DNA of 64,000 bases from Flavobacterium humi (GCF_004745595.1 NZ_SRLH01000003.1:62001-126000), one strand, 5' to 3'. Shown: positions 27,175-35,929, counted from the first letter of the stretch. A program made the numbers and translations. Notes: generated by a model not told the origin, from the sequence alone.

Positions 27175-27193
27175 ATAACAGATACGCTACGTA

Positions 27194-27730
27194 TTATAAC
27201 ACGCCAGCTTCTTTCTTGTCTGCAGAACAGGCTTTTTTACCAGCGCAGCATCCTGCCTTTTTCTCTCCTTCTTTTTGCGCAACTGGAGTTGTCGTTGTCG
27301 AAGCTTCAGAAGTATTGGCTTTTTTGGCTTTCTTTTTAGGTTTTTCCTGGAAAAGCATCGCCTTATCGCCTGATGATTTCACGTTGGATACTTTGTATGT
27401 TTTACCGTCTGCCACAGCTTCAACGGTTTCTACCAATTTTTCCGGGGTTTGCACTGTAGCATCGTATTCAATCGTTGCCGTTTTTTTATCAAAATCAACG
27501 GTGGCTTTCTGCACGCCTTCCAAACCGGCTAATTTTGTTTCAATCGTTTTGGCACAGCCTACCGCGCAGGTCATCCCATCAATGGTAAAACTGGTCGTTT
27601 GGGCATTCGCTATTTCTTTTGTTGCCGTTGCCGTTGCTGTAGTTTGGCCCTCACTTGTTTCTTTTTTACAGCTTACGAACAATGTCCCTACTGTAACCAA
27701 AACCGCTAAAGTTAGTTTGATACTTTTCAT
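27194..27730 (-). CDS. Heavy-metal-associated (HMA) domain lipoprotein with Cys-rich tail
   Basis: 178 residues. A lipoprotein signal (LFVSC, Cys about 21) is followed by a Thr/Ala-rich linker, a single HMA domain with FTIDGMTCAVGCAKTIETKL (Cys pair of the form C-x3-C, from GMTCAVGC) and the usual DFDKKTATIEYD strand. A Lys/Ala-rich stretch then leads to a C-terminal cysteine cluster (AGCCAGKKACSADKK). It probably binds Cu or another soft metal in the envelope. No transporter is next to it; the neighbours are gldD and a DMT exporter. The metal identity is inferred from the family only. Confidence 0.82.
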   Translation of the reverse strand: MKSIKLTLAVLVTVGTLFVSCKKETSEGQTTATATATKEIANAQTTSFTIDGMTCAVGCAKTIETKLAGLEGVQKATVDFDKKTATIEYDATVQTPEKLVETVEAVADGKTYKVSNVKSSGDKAMLFQEKPKKKAKKANTSEASTTTTPVAQKEGEKKAGCCAGKKACSADKKEAGVL

Positions 27731-27764
27731 ATTATGATGTATTTAGTTGTACAATTAATAGTGA

Positions 27765-27772
27765 CAAAAATA
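27765..27772 (-). promoter_or_regulatory. -7 element of the HMA lipoprotein gene
   Basis: The minus strand reads TATTTTTG, a TAnnTTTG match, 34 bases before the ATG. No convincing -33 TTG was found. Confidence 0.4.
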
Positions 27773-27834
27773 TATAAAAAACATTCGAATATTCATAAAA
27801 ATAACAGAATTTTGGGAATTCAAAAAAACGAATC

Positions 27835-28701
27835 ATGCTATCCAAAAACAACAAATGGTTTTTATTTATAATGCTGTCCCTGATTTGGGGAAGCTCTTTT
27901 ATTCTTATGAAAAGAGGGTTAGTTGCATTGAATCCTTATCAATTGGGTTCGCTCAGAATCGTATTTGCGGCGATTTTTTTACTTCTTATCGGATTTAGAA
28001 GCCTAGCCCAAATTCCGGCCCAAAAATGGCGCTATATTATTGTAACAGCACTTTTTGGCATTTTCCTTCCTGTCTATTTGTTTGCCTATGCCCAAACTGG
28101 AATCAGCAGTTCGGTAAGCGGGATCTTAAATTCCTTAACCCCTTTATACACGATGCTTTTAGGCATTTTAGCCTTTGGATTAACATTTAAAAGAAACCAG
28201 ATTATTGGGGTAATCCTAGGATTAAGCGGTTGTTTCTTACTGGTTTTTTATGGAAATACTTCTCATGGCGAAACCCATTATTTTTACGCCATCTTAGTGG
28301 TTCTTGGAACGTTTTGTTATGCGACGAATGTTAACCTGATTAAGAAATACCTTTCTGATGTAACACCACTGGCAATCATTACCGCCAATTTTGTAGTTTT
28401 ATTCATCCCGGCTCTTGTGATTTTATTTTGCTGTGATTATGGCAGTATAGCTACTAAACCTGAAGTAATCCACGCGACTTTCTTTATTGTGGTTTTAGGA
28501 GTCATAGGAACAGGTGTTGCCAACCTTATTTATTATAAGCTGATTCAGATTACTTCTCCATTATTTGCTTCTTCGGTCACTTATTTTATTCCTTTGGTTG
28601 CGATGAGTTGGGGATTGTTGGATGGGGAAATACTAAACACATTGCAGTTCCTGGGCGCCTTTATTATTCTGGTTGGGGTTTATATGGCGAGTAAGAAATA
28701 G
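27835..28701 (+). CDS. EamA/DMT-family transporter
   Basis: 288 residues with ten hydrophobic helices arranged as two EamA repeats (first near 10-140, second near 150-286), beginning with the family pattern WGSSFILMKRGL. It is an inner-membrane exporter of small metabolites, with the substrate unpredictable from sequence. It appears to be a single-gene unit ending in a bidirectional terminator. No regulator is adjacent. Confidence 0.88.
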   Translation: MLSKNNKWFLFIMLSLIWGSSFILMKRGLVALNPYQLGSLRIVFAAIFLLLIGFRSLAQIPAQKWRYIIVTALFGIFLPVYLFAYAQTGISSSVSGILNSLTPLYTMLLGILAFGLTFKRNQIIGVILGLSGCFLLVFYGNTSHGETHYFYAILVVLGTFCYATNVNLIKKYLSDVTPLAIITANFVVLFIPALVILFCCDYGSIATKPEVIHATFFIVVLGVIGTGVANLIYYKLIQITSPLFASSVTYFIPLVAMSWGLLDGEILNTLQFLGAFIILVGVYMASKK

Positions 28702-28744
28702 GTTTTGAGGCTGCAGGTTCTTACAATACTAAAATAGTTAAAAA

Positions 28745-28769
28745 AAAAGCTCCATTACCTGGAGCTTTT
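28745..28769. terminator. Bidirectional terminator between the EamA gene and a T9SS protein gene
   Basis: AAAAGCTCCA (28745-28754) and TGGAGCTTTT (28760-28769) form a 10-bp stem with a 5-base loop. A-runs and T-runs flank it, so it works for both convergent genes. Confidence 0.85.
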
Positions 28770-28772
28770 CTA

Positions 28773-31247
28773 TTATTCTACAATTAATTTCTTAATCACT
28801 TTTAAATTTGATTGGGTGGTAACTTCAATCAAATACATTCCTTTAGGAACATGGGATAAATCTATAGTTCCCAGCATTGCTGATGAAGGTTTCTTGTCTA
28901 AAACAACCTTTCCAAAAAGATCATAAACTGTTATATTAGAGATACTATCCTGCCCGTTTTTTAGCGAAACCGTTACGAAATCTTTTGCAGGGTTAGGATA
29001 AAAAAGGAAGGAAGTATTTTCAAATTCCTCAACACCAAGTTGTGACACAAACTCCGTATTGAATGTATTGGTTGTGATAGCAGGGTTGGAATCAAAATAA
29101 ATCGAAGCATTATTTGGAATAATATCCCCAGAGGCATAACCTGGTTTCGGCTTGATTTGATACACGATATAACCTTTACCTCCTGCAGCTAACATGATAT
29201 TTTTAAAATCCCAGTTGATATTACGCCCTACACGATCCATGATTAAATTAGCACTTGAGCCAACTATTTTGATAGAATTTTCGTCAAGTTTAGTATCCAA
29301 AATGTTATTTACTTTAACATTGATGGCAGATGCTGATCCCGTATTCTCAAATCGTATGGTATAGTATAAATAATCATTCGAAGTAAAACTCGAATAAAGG
29401 ATTTCTTCTCCGTGCGATTCGTGTATGTCATTAGGATCGTACGACCCAATAATTACCTGTGTTATGGACGCATTGTTATTCGCCGGCATTTCATCGGTAG
29501 AGGAAATAGAAACAGACGCTGAATTTGTCAGGATATCACCCAAGTGCACCGTCGGAATAGTTGGAACCGTCATCGTAACATCAATAGCTCTGGTTTCAAA
29601 AGGCTGCAAATTTGCAAACGCATAACTGAAACCGGTCGGCGTGGCCACAGTTCCCGATTGCGAAATAGCTGTAATTGCAACCAACGGATTTTTTACAAAT
29701 AGTAAAGATCCGCTAGAAATTACCTGGTTCCCGTTATTGGTGTAGAGGATTTTGTTTTTATACGAAAATCCCGGGCGAGGTGCTCCCATTTCAAGAACAT
29801 TTAGAGCAACATCCGTATAAGCCGTTGGGGCTGTAATAGGAAAATTAATGTTGGTCATTCCTGCAGCTGTTGTGGAAACATCATTAAAGGAACTTGCTGC
29901 AAGGGTAAAATAAGGACTGTAATCCGAATGTATCTGATACCCGAAATCATAAGTATTTGCCGGGTTGGCATCAACTATATTAAAATACCCGTTTGAAGAC
30001 GCTATATTATGAATAGTCCCATCATTGTTTTTCTCATACACAAATTGCCCATGCGGAAAAGCAACATCACCTAAATCGTTTATTCCATTAGCATTACTAT
30101 CCAGAAAAGCATTCAATCGGAAACCTTGGCAATCCAATAATGCCGTTCCGCCTGTCTGGCTAATTTTAATAAATCCTGGTGCATTGCCAAAGTTGGTTAC
30201 CATCAGATAATAATAACCTCCCGTCTGATTAATAGTAAAAGAAGCATTCTCAACTGCTGCTGCGGAGTAACTGCATGCTACAATTTTGTCTGCTGTCAGC
30301 TGCGTAGTACAGGATGTTAGCGGAGAAGCATAAGGACCGTACAGGATAAAATCCGCATCCTGCCCCATTCCGATTGGGTTAGCGTTGATGTCAAAATTTG
30401 AATTTTCAGTAATTTGCAAATTAACCGTACCCGTAGTATTGGCTGAAAAACTGAACCACGTAGCATTCTTTGTTGTGCCCAAACAACCCATTGCACCTTG
30501 GGTAGGAGAGCCTACTGTATTTGGGAATATGGTACCGATCACACTACATAAAGAATTGGCACCTGTACATACGGAAGCGGCTTGTGGAATACACGTTAAT
30601 GTTTGAAACGCCATTGGCCCAACCCAATTACTAGGATTGGATTCCTGGCAAACGGCCCTTACAAAAACAGAATAGTTTGTTGAACAATTTAGTCCTGTGG
30701 CAGCGAATGAATTTGTTGAAGTAAAAACCCCTGCCTGCGTAGGGAAAGGCGAACCGGCAGGAAACACCATTACTTCCCATTGTGTTGCATCTGAAGGATT
30801 TACCCAGGTTATATTGGCAGTTGATGTCCCAACGGTATTTACGCCAAGTGTAGTGGGAGGCGTACATATGACAACAGGCTGCTGGCAATTAGCCATAGCA
30901 GAAAACAATACCGTATTTGGTGTACCCGAATTTGAAGGCTTTGTATAAAGGGTTTGGGTAAAAGGATTTATTACAGAAATCCCCACTTCCCCCGGAAAAG
31001 AACCTCCGGTTTCCCAAAACAGTTCAAAAGCAACATTGTCCTGCAAAGGAACCTGAATCGTAACCTGTGTACCATTCGTAAAAGTAGCTCCCAGAGTGGC
31101 CACGGTAACTCCGTTTTGCCTTACACTCATGCGGGCACCATTCCAGCCATCACCAAAAGAATCTTTCAGCAGGAAACTGTAATTGCACTGAGCAAAAGAA
31201 CTAATAGACGCTAAAACAACAACAAACAGAAGTAATTTTTTTTTCAT
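28773..31247 (-). CDS. T9SS-secreted protein with Fn3 and DUF11-like domains
   Basis: 824 residues. A signal peptide (MKKKLLLFVVVLASISSFAQ) leads into a lectin- or CUB-like first domain (NYSFLLKDSFGDGWNGARMSV), an Fn3 domain (about 133-217) and a further beta-rich region with several cysteines. Then comes a DUF11/DUF7619-type repeat (GSYDPNDIHESHGEEI, then LYYTIRFENTGSASAINVKVNN). The T9SS type A sorting domain is at the C-terminus (FLFYPNPAKDFVTVSL, then VPKGMYLIEV). It is a large cell-surface or secreted protein, probably adhesive. No enzyme motif was seen. Confidence 0.88.
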   Translation of the reverse strand: MKKKLLLFVVVLASISSFAQCNYSFLLKDSFGDGWNGARMSVRQNGVTVATLGATFTNGTQVTIQVPLQDNVAFELFWETGGSFPGEVGISVINPFTQTLYTKPSNSGTPNTVLFSAMANCQQPVVICTPPTTLGVNTVGTSTANITWVNPSDATQWEVMVFPAGSPFPTQAGVFTSTNSFAATGLNCSTNYSVFVRAVCQESNPSNWVGPMAFQTLTCIPQAASVCTGANSLCSVIGTIFPNTVGSPTQGAMGCLGTTKNATWFSFSANTTGTVNLQITENSNFDINANPIGMGQDADFILYGPYASPLTSCTTQLTADKIVACSYSAAAVENASFTINQTGGYYYLMVTNFGNAPGFIKISQTGGTALLDCQGFRLNAFLDSNANGINDLGDVAFPHGQFVYEKNNDGTIHNIASSNGYFNIVDANPANTYDFGYQIHSDYSPYFTLAASSFNDVSTTAAGMTNINFPITAPTAYTDVALNVLEMGAPRPGFSYKNKILYTNNGNQVISSGSLLFVKNPLVAITAISQSGTVATPTGFSYAFANLQPFETRAIDVTMTVPTIPTVHLGDILTNSASVSISSTDEMPANNNASITQVIIGSYDPNDIHESHGEEILYSSFTSNDYLYYTIRFENTGSASAINVKVNNILDTKLDENSIKIVGSSANLIMDRVGRNINWDFKNIMLAAGGKGYIVYQIKPKPGYASGDIIPNNASIYFDSNPAITTNTFNTEFVSQLGVEEFENTSFLFYPNPAKDFVTVSLKNGQDSISNITVYDLFGKVVLDKKPSSAMLGTIDLSHVPKGMYLIEVTTQSNLKVIKKLIVE

Positions 31248-31344
31248 AAACCCAATATATTTTTTATTTCGAAGATTAATGTTCTAATTGGCCCGCAAGC
31301 TACTATTTTAAATTGAAAGAATTCAAAGAATAAATCATAATCGA

Positions 31345-31485
31345 TGCCTTTGCAGAAATACCCGCCGAATCTATTATCCGGGAGATGAATCGGTTGTTAT
31401 TGAGCCTGAAGAAGATCTTGCTCCTAAACTAAAACCAAAAGAACCGGCAAAAGGAAAGAAAAAAAGCAGCTTCGCAGACAATTAA
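31345..31485 (+). pseudogene. Possible gene remnant (C-terminal end of a lost protein)
   Basis: One plus-strand frame reads a protein-like sequence (RRIYYPGDESVVIEPEEDL, then APKLKPKEPAKGKKKSSFADN) ending at TAA 31483-31485. No ATG lies upstream in frame; the frame is closed by a stop near 31309. A short ATG frame (31344) runs the other way round the same start and dies after 14 codons, as a frameshift would produce. The stop codon sits in the loop of a strong terminator hairpin, as expected for a genuine gene end. I do not recognise the family. Confidence 0.35.
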
Positions 31486-31503
31486 ATCTGCGAAGCTGCT
31501 TTT
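31463..31503. terminator. Strong bidirectional terminator
   Basis: AAAGCAGCTTCGCAGA (31463-31478) and its exact complement (31487-31502) form a 16-bp stem with an 8-base loop. A-runs and T-runs lie outside it. It ends the reductase gene on the minus strand and whatever was transcribed from the left. Confidence 0.88.
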
Positions 31504-31521
31504 AAGCCGTATTATGTACCG

Positions 31522-32574
31522 TTACTCTATTGCTTTGACAACCTGCTTTTCCGCTTCTTTCCGGGTTCCGTCGAAACCGTCAATACCGGAAACGGTTGTG
31601 TATTTTAGCACGTACTTTTTGCCTGGGTTCAGTTTATTGTAAACACTCTGGCACATTAAAGTCGCCTCATGGAAACCGCAAAGGATCAGTTTCAACTTTC
31701 CGGGATAGGTATTGACATCCCCAATGGCATAAATGCCTTCAATATTGGTTTGGTAATCCAGGGCATTGTTTACCTTGATCGCATTTTTTTCAATTTCCAG
31801 TCCCCAGTGTGCAATTGGCCCCAGCTTTGGCGTTAAACCGAAAAGCGGGATAAAATAATCTGTTTTGATATTCCTGTGCGCACCGTTTTCTTCAATATCG
31901 ATGGATTCCAGGTGCTCGGCACCGTTGAGCCCAACCACTTCTGCGGGCGTAATCAGGTGGATTTTCCCGGCATGTTTGAGTTCCTGTACTTTTTCGACAG
32001 AATCCAAAGCGCCACGGAATTCGTTCCGGCGGTGGATTAGTGTTACTTCCGAAGCCACATCTGCCAAAAAGATGCTCCAATCCAGGGCAGAATCACCACC
32101 TCCGGCGATTACTATTTTTTTGTCGCGGAACAATTCCGGATCCTTTACAAAATACTCTACTCCTTTATCTTCGTAGAATTCGATGTCTTCTATAATTGGT
32201 TTTCTGGGTTCGAAACTCCCCAAACCTCCTGCGATGGCAACTGCTTTGGTATGATGTTCCGTTCCTTTATTTGTGGTAACGATAAAAGTACCATCGTCTA
32301 ATTTGCGGATGGTATCGGCTACTTCGTTTAAGGTGAAACCCGGCTGGAACTGCTTGATCTGCTCCATCAGGTTGTCTACCAGGTCACCGGCCAGTACCGA
32401 AGGATAGCCCGGTATATCGAAAATAGGTTTTTTAGGATACAATTCCGTTAATTGCCCGCCAGGTTGCGGAAGGCCGTCGATAATATGGCATTTGAGTTTT
32501 AAGAGCCCTGCTTCAAATACAGTAAAAAGCCCGGTAGGGCCTGCTCCGATTATAAGTATATCTGTTTCAATCAT
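31522..32574 (-). CDS. Ferredoxin--NADP(+) reductase, thioredoxin-reductase-like type
   Basis: 350 residues with two Rossmann motifs: FAD site IIGAGPTGLFTVFEAGLL (about 6-23) and NADPH site IVIAGGGDSALDW (about 149-161). The late FAD motif IYAIGDVNTYPGKLKLILCGFHEA is near the C-terminus. The CxxC redox motif of thioredoxin reductase is absent, which points to the type 2 ferredoxin/flavodoxin--NADP reductase (YumC-like) group. It moves electrons between NADPH and ferredoxin or flavodoxin. It lies 150 bases beyond a NifU-like gene on the same strand, separated by two GC-rich hairpins. Confidence 0.9.
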   Translation of the reverse strand: MIETDILIIGAGPTGLFTVFEAGLLKLKCHIIDGLPQPGGQLTELYPKKPIFDIPGYPSVLAGDLVDNLMEQIKQFQPGFTLNEVADTIRKLDDGTFIVTTNKGTEHHTKAVAIAGGLGSFEPRKPIIEDIEFYEDKGVEYFVKDPELFRDKKIVIAGGGDSALDWSIFLADVASEVTLIHRRNEFRGALDSVEKVQELKHAGKIHLITPAEVVGLNGAEHLESIDIEENGAHRNIKTDYFIPLFGLTPKLGPIAHWGLEIEKNAIKVNNALDYQTNIEGIYAIGDVNTYPGKLKLILCGFHEATLMCQSVYNKLNPGKKYVLKYTTVSGIDGFDGTRKEAEKQVVKAIE

Positions 32575-32625
32575 TATTTAGGTGCTGGACAGCAAGGTTT
32601 TCGCGTGAGGGGTTGAGGCGGCATC

Positions 32626-32711
32626 CTTTTTTTCTTCCGGGGGTTCCGGGAGAAAAAAAGATATAGCCGAAGACCCGACCCGGTCCCGTTCCAGAAAAAC
32701 GGGACCGGGTC
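32626..32711. repeat. Two adjacent GC-rich hairpins
   Basis: The first hairpin pairs 32626-32640 with 32646-32660 (15 bp, one G-U, five-base loop), with a T-run on its 5' arm and an A-run on its 3' arm. The second pairs 32677-32690 with 32698-32711 (14 bp perfect, seven-base loop, arms GACCCGGTCCCGTT and its complement). The T/A polarity of the first is wrong for a normal terminator. In this AT-rich genome they resemble a REP-like or other short mobile repeat, or an mRNA-processing site between the NifU and reductase genes. Confidence 0.6.
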
Positions 32712-32724
32712 ACGCCCTGGTTAT

Positions 32725-32964
32725 TTACATTACATTAACCACTGTTTCTATTTGTGGCGCATATTTTTTGATTGTGGTTTCCACTCCTGCACGCATGGTC
32801 ATGCCACTTACGCTGCAGGAATTGCAGGCCCCTTCCAGGCGGACTTTAACGTGCTTTTCATCTTCAATTGAAACCAAAGTAATATCTCCACCGTCAGAAT
32901 TCAAAAAAGGCCTGATTTCTTCCAGCGCTTTTTCAATAGTTAGTGTTAATTCTTCTTTTGTCAT
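32725..32964 (-). CDS. NifU-like iron-sulfur scaffold domain protein
   Basis: 79 residues forming a single NifU C-terminal (Nfu) domain. The cluster-binding CxxC is Cys47-Cys50 in LEGACNSCSVSGMT. It helps deliver 4Fe-4S or 2Fe-2S clusters to target enzymes. Its start lies 1 base from the end of the mrp gene, so the two form an operon for Fe-S cluster transfer, which fits the nearby ferredoxin reductase and the Fe-S-rich complex I genes. Confidence 0.93.
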   Translation of the reverse strand: MTKEELTLTIEKALEEIRPFLNSDGGDITLVSIEDEKHVKVRLEGACNSCSVSGMTMRAGVETTIKKYAPQIETVVNVM

Positions 32965-32965
32965 T

Positions 32966-34096
32966 TTATTTTCCTTTTACAGCAGAACAGCCTGCCATGG
33001 TTGTAATTTTAATAGCTTCGGTGGCCGGCAGGTTCTCATTCCTGTTTACGGTTTCCTGCACTACGTTTCTGGTTATTTCTTCGAAAACGGTTTCGACAAC
33101 CGATGCCGTTTGCAATGCGGCCGGGCGACCGTAATCACCGGCTTCTCGGATGCTTTGTACAATTGGCACTTCTCCAAGGAAGGGTACCTGAAGGTCTTCA
33201 GCCAGGTTTTTTGCGCCTTCTTTCCCGAAGATATAATATTTGTTTTCCGGCAATTCTTCCGGTGTGAAGTAAGCCATGTTTTCTATGATACCCAAAACCG
33301 GGACATTGATACTGTCTGAGAGGAACATAGACACTCCTTTTTTGGCATCTGCCAAAGCCACAGCCTGCGGCGTACTTACCACAACCGCTCCTGTGATCGG
33401 CAAGGATTGCATGATGGAAAGGTGGATGTCCCCCGTTCCCGGCGGCAGGTCGATGAGCATGAAGTCCAATTCGCCCCAGGCTGCATCAAAAATCATTTGG
33501 TTTAATGCTTTTGAAGCCATAGGCCCGCGCCAGATAACCGCTTGGCTTGGTGCCGTGAAAAATCCTATGGATAATAATTTCACTTCGAAACTTTCGATGG
33601 GTTTCATTTTGGATTTGCCGTCTACTTCAATCGAAATGGGTTTTTCATTTTCGACATCGAACATGATTGGCATACTTGGCCCGTAAATATCGGCGTCAAG
33701 CACTCCTACCTTGAATCCCATCCTGGCTAAAGTAACCGCCAAGTTTGCTGTTACGGTTGATTTGCCCACGCCGCCTTTTCCTGAAGCTACGGCAATGATA
33801 TTTTTGATCCCTGGAATTTCCTTACCTTTTATCTCATTCTTTTCCGGGGTTTCTACCTTGATGTTTACTTTTACTTTGGCCTCCGGCGAAAAAGTATCAT
33901 GTATGACTTTCCTGATATCGTCTTCGGCTCTTTTCTTGATGTGCATTGCCGGGGTATGCAGTACCAAATCGACAACAACTTCATCTCCGAAAGTGATAAC
34001 ATTGGCTACCGCGCCACTTTCGACCATATTTTTTCCTTCTCCGGCTATGGAAATGGTTTCCAGCGCCTTCAGGATTTCTTTTCTATCTAATTTCAT
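32966..34096 (-). CDS. Mrp/ApbC-family Fe-S cluster carrier ATPase
   Basis: 376 residues. A DUF59/MIP18-like domain (about 1-85) is followed by a ParA/MinD-like P-loop NTPase with the deviant Walker A GKGGVGKS at 106-113 and the DADIYGPSMP motif. The CxxC that binds the cluster in many Mrp proteins is not visible at its usual place, which reads ENMAYFTPEELPENKYYIFG; a Cys close to the C-terminus (CSAVKGK) remains. It shares an operon with the NifU-like gene and has a full promoter 49-80 bases upstream. Confidence 0.92.
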   Translation of the reverse strand: MKLDRKEILKALETISIAGEGKNMVESGAVANVITFGDEVVVDLVLHTPAMHIKKRAEDDIRKVIHDTFSPEAKVKVNIKVETPEKNEIKGKEIPGIKNIIAVASGKGGVGKSTVTANLAVTLARMGFKVGVLDADIYGPSMPIMFDVENEKPISIEVDGKSKMKPIESFEVKLLSIGFFTAPSQAVIWRGPMASKALNQMIFDAAWGELDFMLIDLPPGTGDIHLSIMQSLPITGAVVVSTPQAVALADAKKGVSMFLSDSINVPVLGIIENMAYFTPEELPENKYYIFGKEGAKNLAEDLQVPFLGEVPIVQSIREAGDYGRPAALQTASVVETVFEEITRNVVQETVNRNENLPATEAIKITTMAGCSAVKGK

Positions 34097-34144
34097 GTCT
34101 GGGTTCTATTTTCAGCTATGTTTATTTAAACTGATTTTAGATTG

Positions 34145-34176
34145 CAAAGATAGTGAAGAAGTTGCAAAGTCACAAA
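34145..34176 (-). promoter_or_regulatory. Promoter of the mrp-nifU operon
   Basis: On the minus strand, -7 TATCTTTG (34145-34152) lies 20 bases from a TTTG (34173-34176), matching both Bacteroidota promoter elements and their spacing. The leader would be about 45 bases. Confidence 0.68.
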
Positions 34177-34273
34177 GCAACTTAGAGCCAAAGTTGATAG
34201 TGGTATAAATAAAATTTATACGAAGGCTTGCTGGTGTTTTTTGGGAACTTGAAAATATAGGAAAAAGCCTTTT

Positions 34274-34603
34274 TTACTGTATCGCCGGTTGCCAGAAATG
34301 CTTTTCGAAATCAACGACCTGATTGTTTTTGACTGCGACTCCTTCGCTTTCCAGGAGTTGCTGCATGAGGTTGGTCCCGTCAAAATGATGTTTCCCGGTG
34401 AGCATCCCTATCCGGTTCACAACCCTGTGTGCGGGAATGTCGTCTTTGGAATGGGCCGCATTCATCGCCCAGCCTACCATCCTGGCTGAACGGGCAGTCC
34501 CGAGCGCTTTAGCGATAGCGCCATAGGAGGTAACCCTGCCTTCGGGGATTTGCCGTGCTATTTCGTAAACTCTTTCAAAAAAATTATCGTCGGCTTTTTC
34601 CAT
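34274..34603 (-). CDS. Alkyltransferase-like (ATL) protein, Cys-less MGMT homologue
   Basis: 109 residues matching only the DNA-binding C-terminal domain of O6-alkylguanine-DNA alkyltransferase (FFERVYEIARQIPEGRVTSYGAIAKALG, residues 8-35). The active-site motif PCHRV is replaced by PAHRVV (Ala58), so it cannot accept an alkyl group. Such ATL proteins bind alkylated guanine and flag it for nucleotide-excision repair. It is the last gene of a tight group trmB-lysE-atl (2-base gap to the LysE gene). Confidence 0.9.
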   Translation of the reverse strand: MEKADDNFFERVYEIARQIPEGRVTSYGAIAKALGTARSARMVGWAMNAAHSKDDIPAHRVVNRIGMLTGKHHFDGTNLMQQLLESEGVAVKNNQVVDFEKHFWQPAIQ

Positions 34604-34605
34604 CC

Positions 34606-35247
34606 TTAGAATTTGAAGTAATACTTGATGATATTGTATAGTGTCAGGGCCGAAACCAATCCGGTAATTGAACCGATAATGGTATTCATGTTCCGGATGA
34701 TGAAATCTGTCTTGGATTCGATTTTCTTAAAAAAGGCGATATAGGCGTAAAACACCGCAAACGATCCAAAAACCACTCCAATCACAAACGTATAAATGGC
34801 CGCGGAATGGAAGGAAAAATAACCGAACGAAGCCAAGCCCACACTAACAAAAACATAGTAGGGTATCGGGAAAAAATTAATGGCCGATATGAGCATTCCG
34901 AGGAAAAAACGGCTTTTTTTGCTCTTGATCTTGATTTCTTCCTTGACTTGCTTTTTAGGGCCTTTGGCTAAAAAAAAGAAATACAGCGTCAGTACCGAAA
35001 AAATCCCGAAACCAATTTCCCGCAGCAAAATCACAACTTCCTGGTGGGCATCGATATAGCGCGCAAAAACAAGCGCAAGCAATGTCTGGAAAAAAATAAC
35101 GACCAAAGCGCCCGAAGTAAAGAGCATGGCCCTGGTCTTTCCGTCCTGGACACTAATTTTAGCCGCGGTCATATTGATCAAACCAGGCGGGAAAATCCCA
35201 ATGGTTGCTGTGATAAAACCTAAAAAAAGCGGCAAAATGAAGCCCAT
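34606..35247 (-). CDS. LysE-family transporter
   Basis: 213 residues with about six hydrophobic helices. The N-terminal helix and loop (FITATIGIFPPGLINMTAAKISVQDG) resemble the LysE amino-acid exporter signature. A basic loop (KGPKKQVKEEIKIKSKKSRF) separates the two halves. It is an inner-membrane exporter with unknown substrate. It lies 7 bases after trmB and 2 bases before the ATL gene. Confidence 0.82.
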   Translation of the reverse strand: MGFILPLFLGFITATIGIFPPGLINMTAAKISVQDGKTRAMLFTSGALVVIFFQTLLALVFARYIDAHQEVVILLREIGFGIFSVLTLYFFFLAKGPKKQVKEEIKIKSKKSRFFLGMLISAINFFPIPYYVFVSVGLASFGYFSFHSAAIYTFVIGVVFGSFAVFYAYIAFFKKIESKTDFIIRNMNTIIGSITGLVSALTLYNIIKYYFKF

Positions 35248-35254
35248 GAATGGT

Positions 35255-35929
35255 TTATTTTATTTTAAATCGAATATACGTAATTGCTTTGTTAATTTCC
35301 AAATATTGTTTTTCATAAAACGTCTGAATACCAGTCACTTCTTTCGGAGCTCCTTCGTTTTTGTAGACATTGTGGTTGGCATACAGGACTTCGTGCCCTT
35401 CGCCGTGCAGCAATCCCAACGTATACCCGTGCATGAATTCCGAATCGGTTTTCAGGTTCATCACGCCGTCCGGCTTTAGAATTTTTTTATACAATTGCAA
35501 AAACTCCGAATTGGTCATCCTGTGCTTTGTCCTTTTGTATTTGATTTGCGGATCCGGGAATGTAATCCAGATTTCGTCTACTTCGTTTTCATCAAAAATA
35601 TGATCAATCAGTTCTATTTGCGTACGCACAAAAGCCACATTGTGCAGGCCTTGTTCCGTAGCCGATTTTGCTCCTCTCCAGAAACGGGCTCCTTTTATAT
35701 CGATACCGATGAAATTCTTATCCGGGTAGTTTTCTGCCAGGCCAACTGAATATTCGCCTTTACCGCAGCCCAATTCCAGGACAACAGGATTGTCGTTCTT
35801 AAAAAAATCCTGGTTCCATTTTCCTTTTAAGGCAAACGAGCCTGAAACCACTTCCTCACGGGTTGGCTGGAAAACATTCCCGAACGTTTCGTTTTCCTTA
35901 AACCTCTTTAACTTATTTTTACTTCCCAC
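35255..35929 (-). CDS. trmB: tRNA (guanine-N7-)-methyltransferase
   Basis: About 224 residues from a GTG at 35929 (VGSKNKLKRFKENETFGNVF). Another GTG at 35977 would add 16 residues unlike the family start. The SAM-binding core is VLELGCGKGEYSVGLA, and the family signature is EIWITFPDPQIKYKRTKHRMTNSEFLQLY. It methylates G46 in the variable loop of tRNA. It is first in an operon with the LysE and ATL genes. Confidence 0.93.
   Translation of the reverse strand: MGSKNKLKRFKENETFGNVFQPTREEVVSGSFALKGKWNQDFFKNDNPVVLELGCGKGEYSVGLAENYPDKNFIGIDIKGARFWRGAKSATEQGLHNVAFVRTQIELIDHIFDENEVDEIWITFPDPQIKYKRTKHRMTNSEFLQLYKKILKPDGVMNLKTDSEFMHGYTLGLLHGEGHEVLYANHNVYKNEGAPKEVTGIQTFYEKQYLEINKAITYIRFKIK

Noticed and set aside
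27216..27737. 173-residue plus-strand frame opposite the HMA lipoprotein gene
   Set aside because: It is the antisense shadow of a gene with a lipobox, an HMA motif and its own promoter.
32768..33319. 183-residue plus-strand frame opposite nifU and mrp
   Set aside because: It spans two well-supported minus-strand genes and shows no domain.
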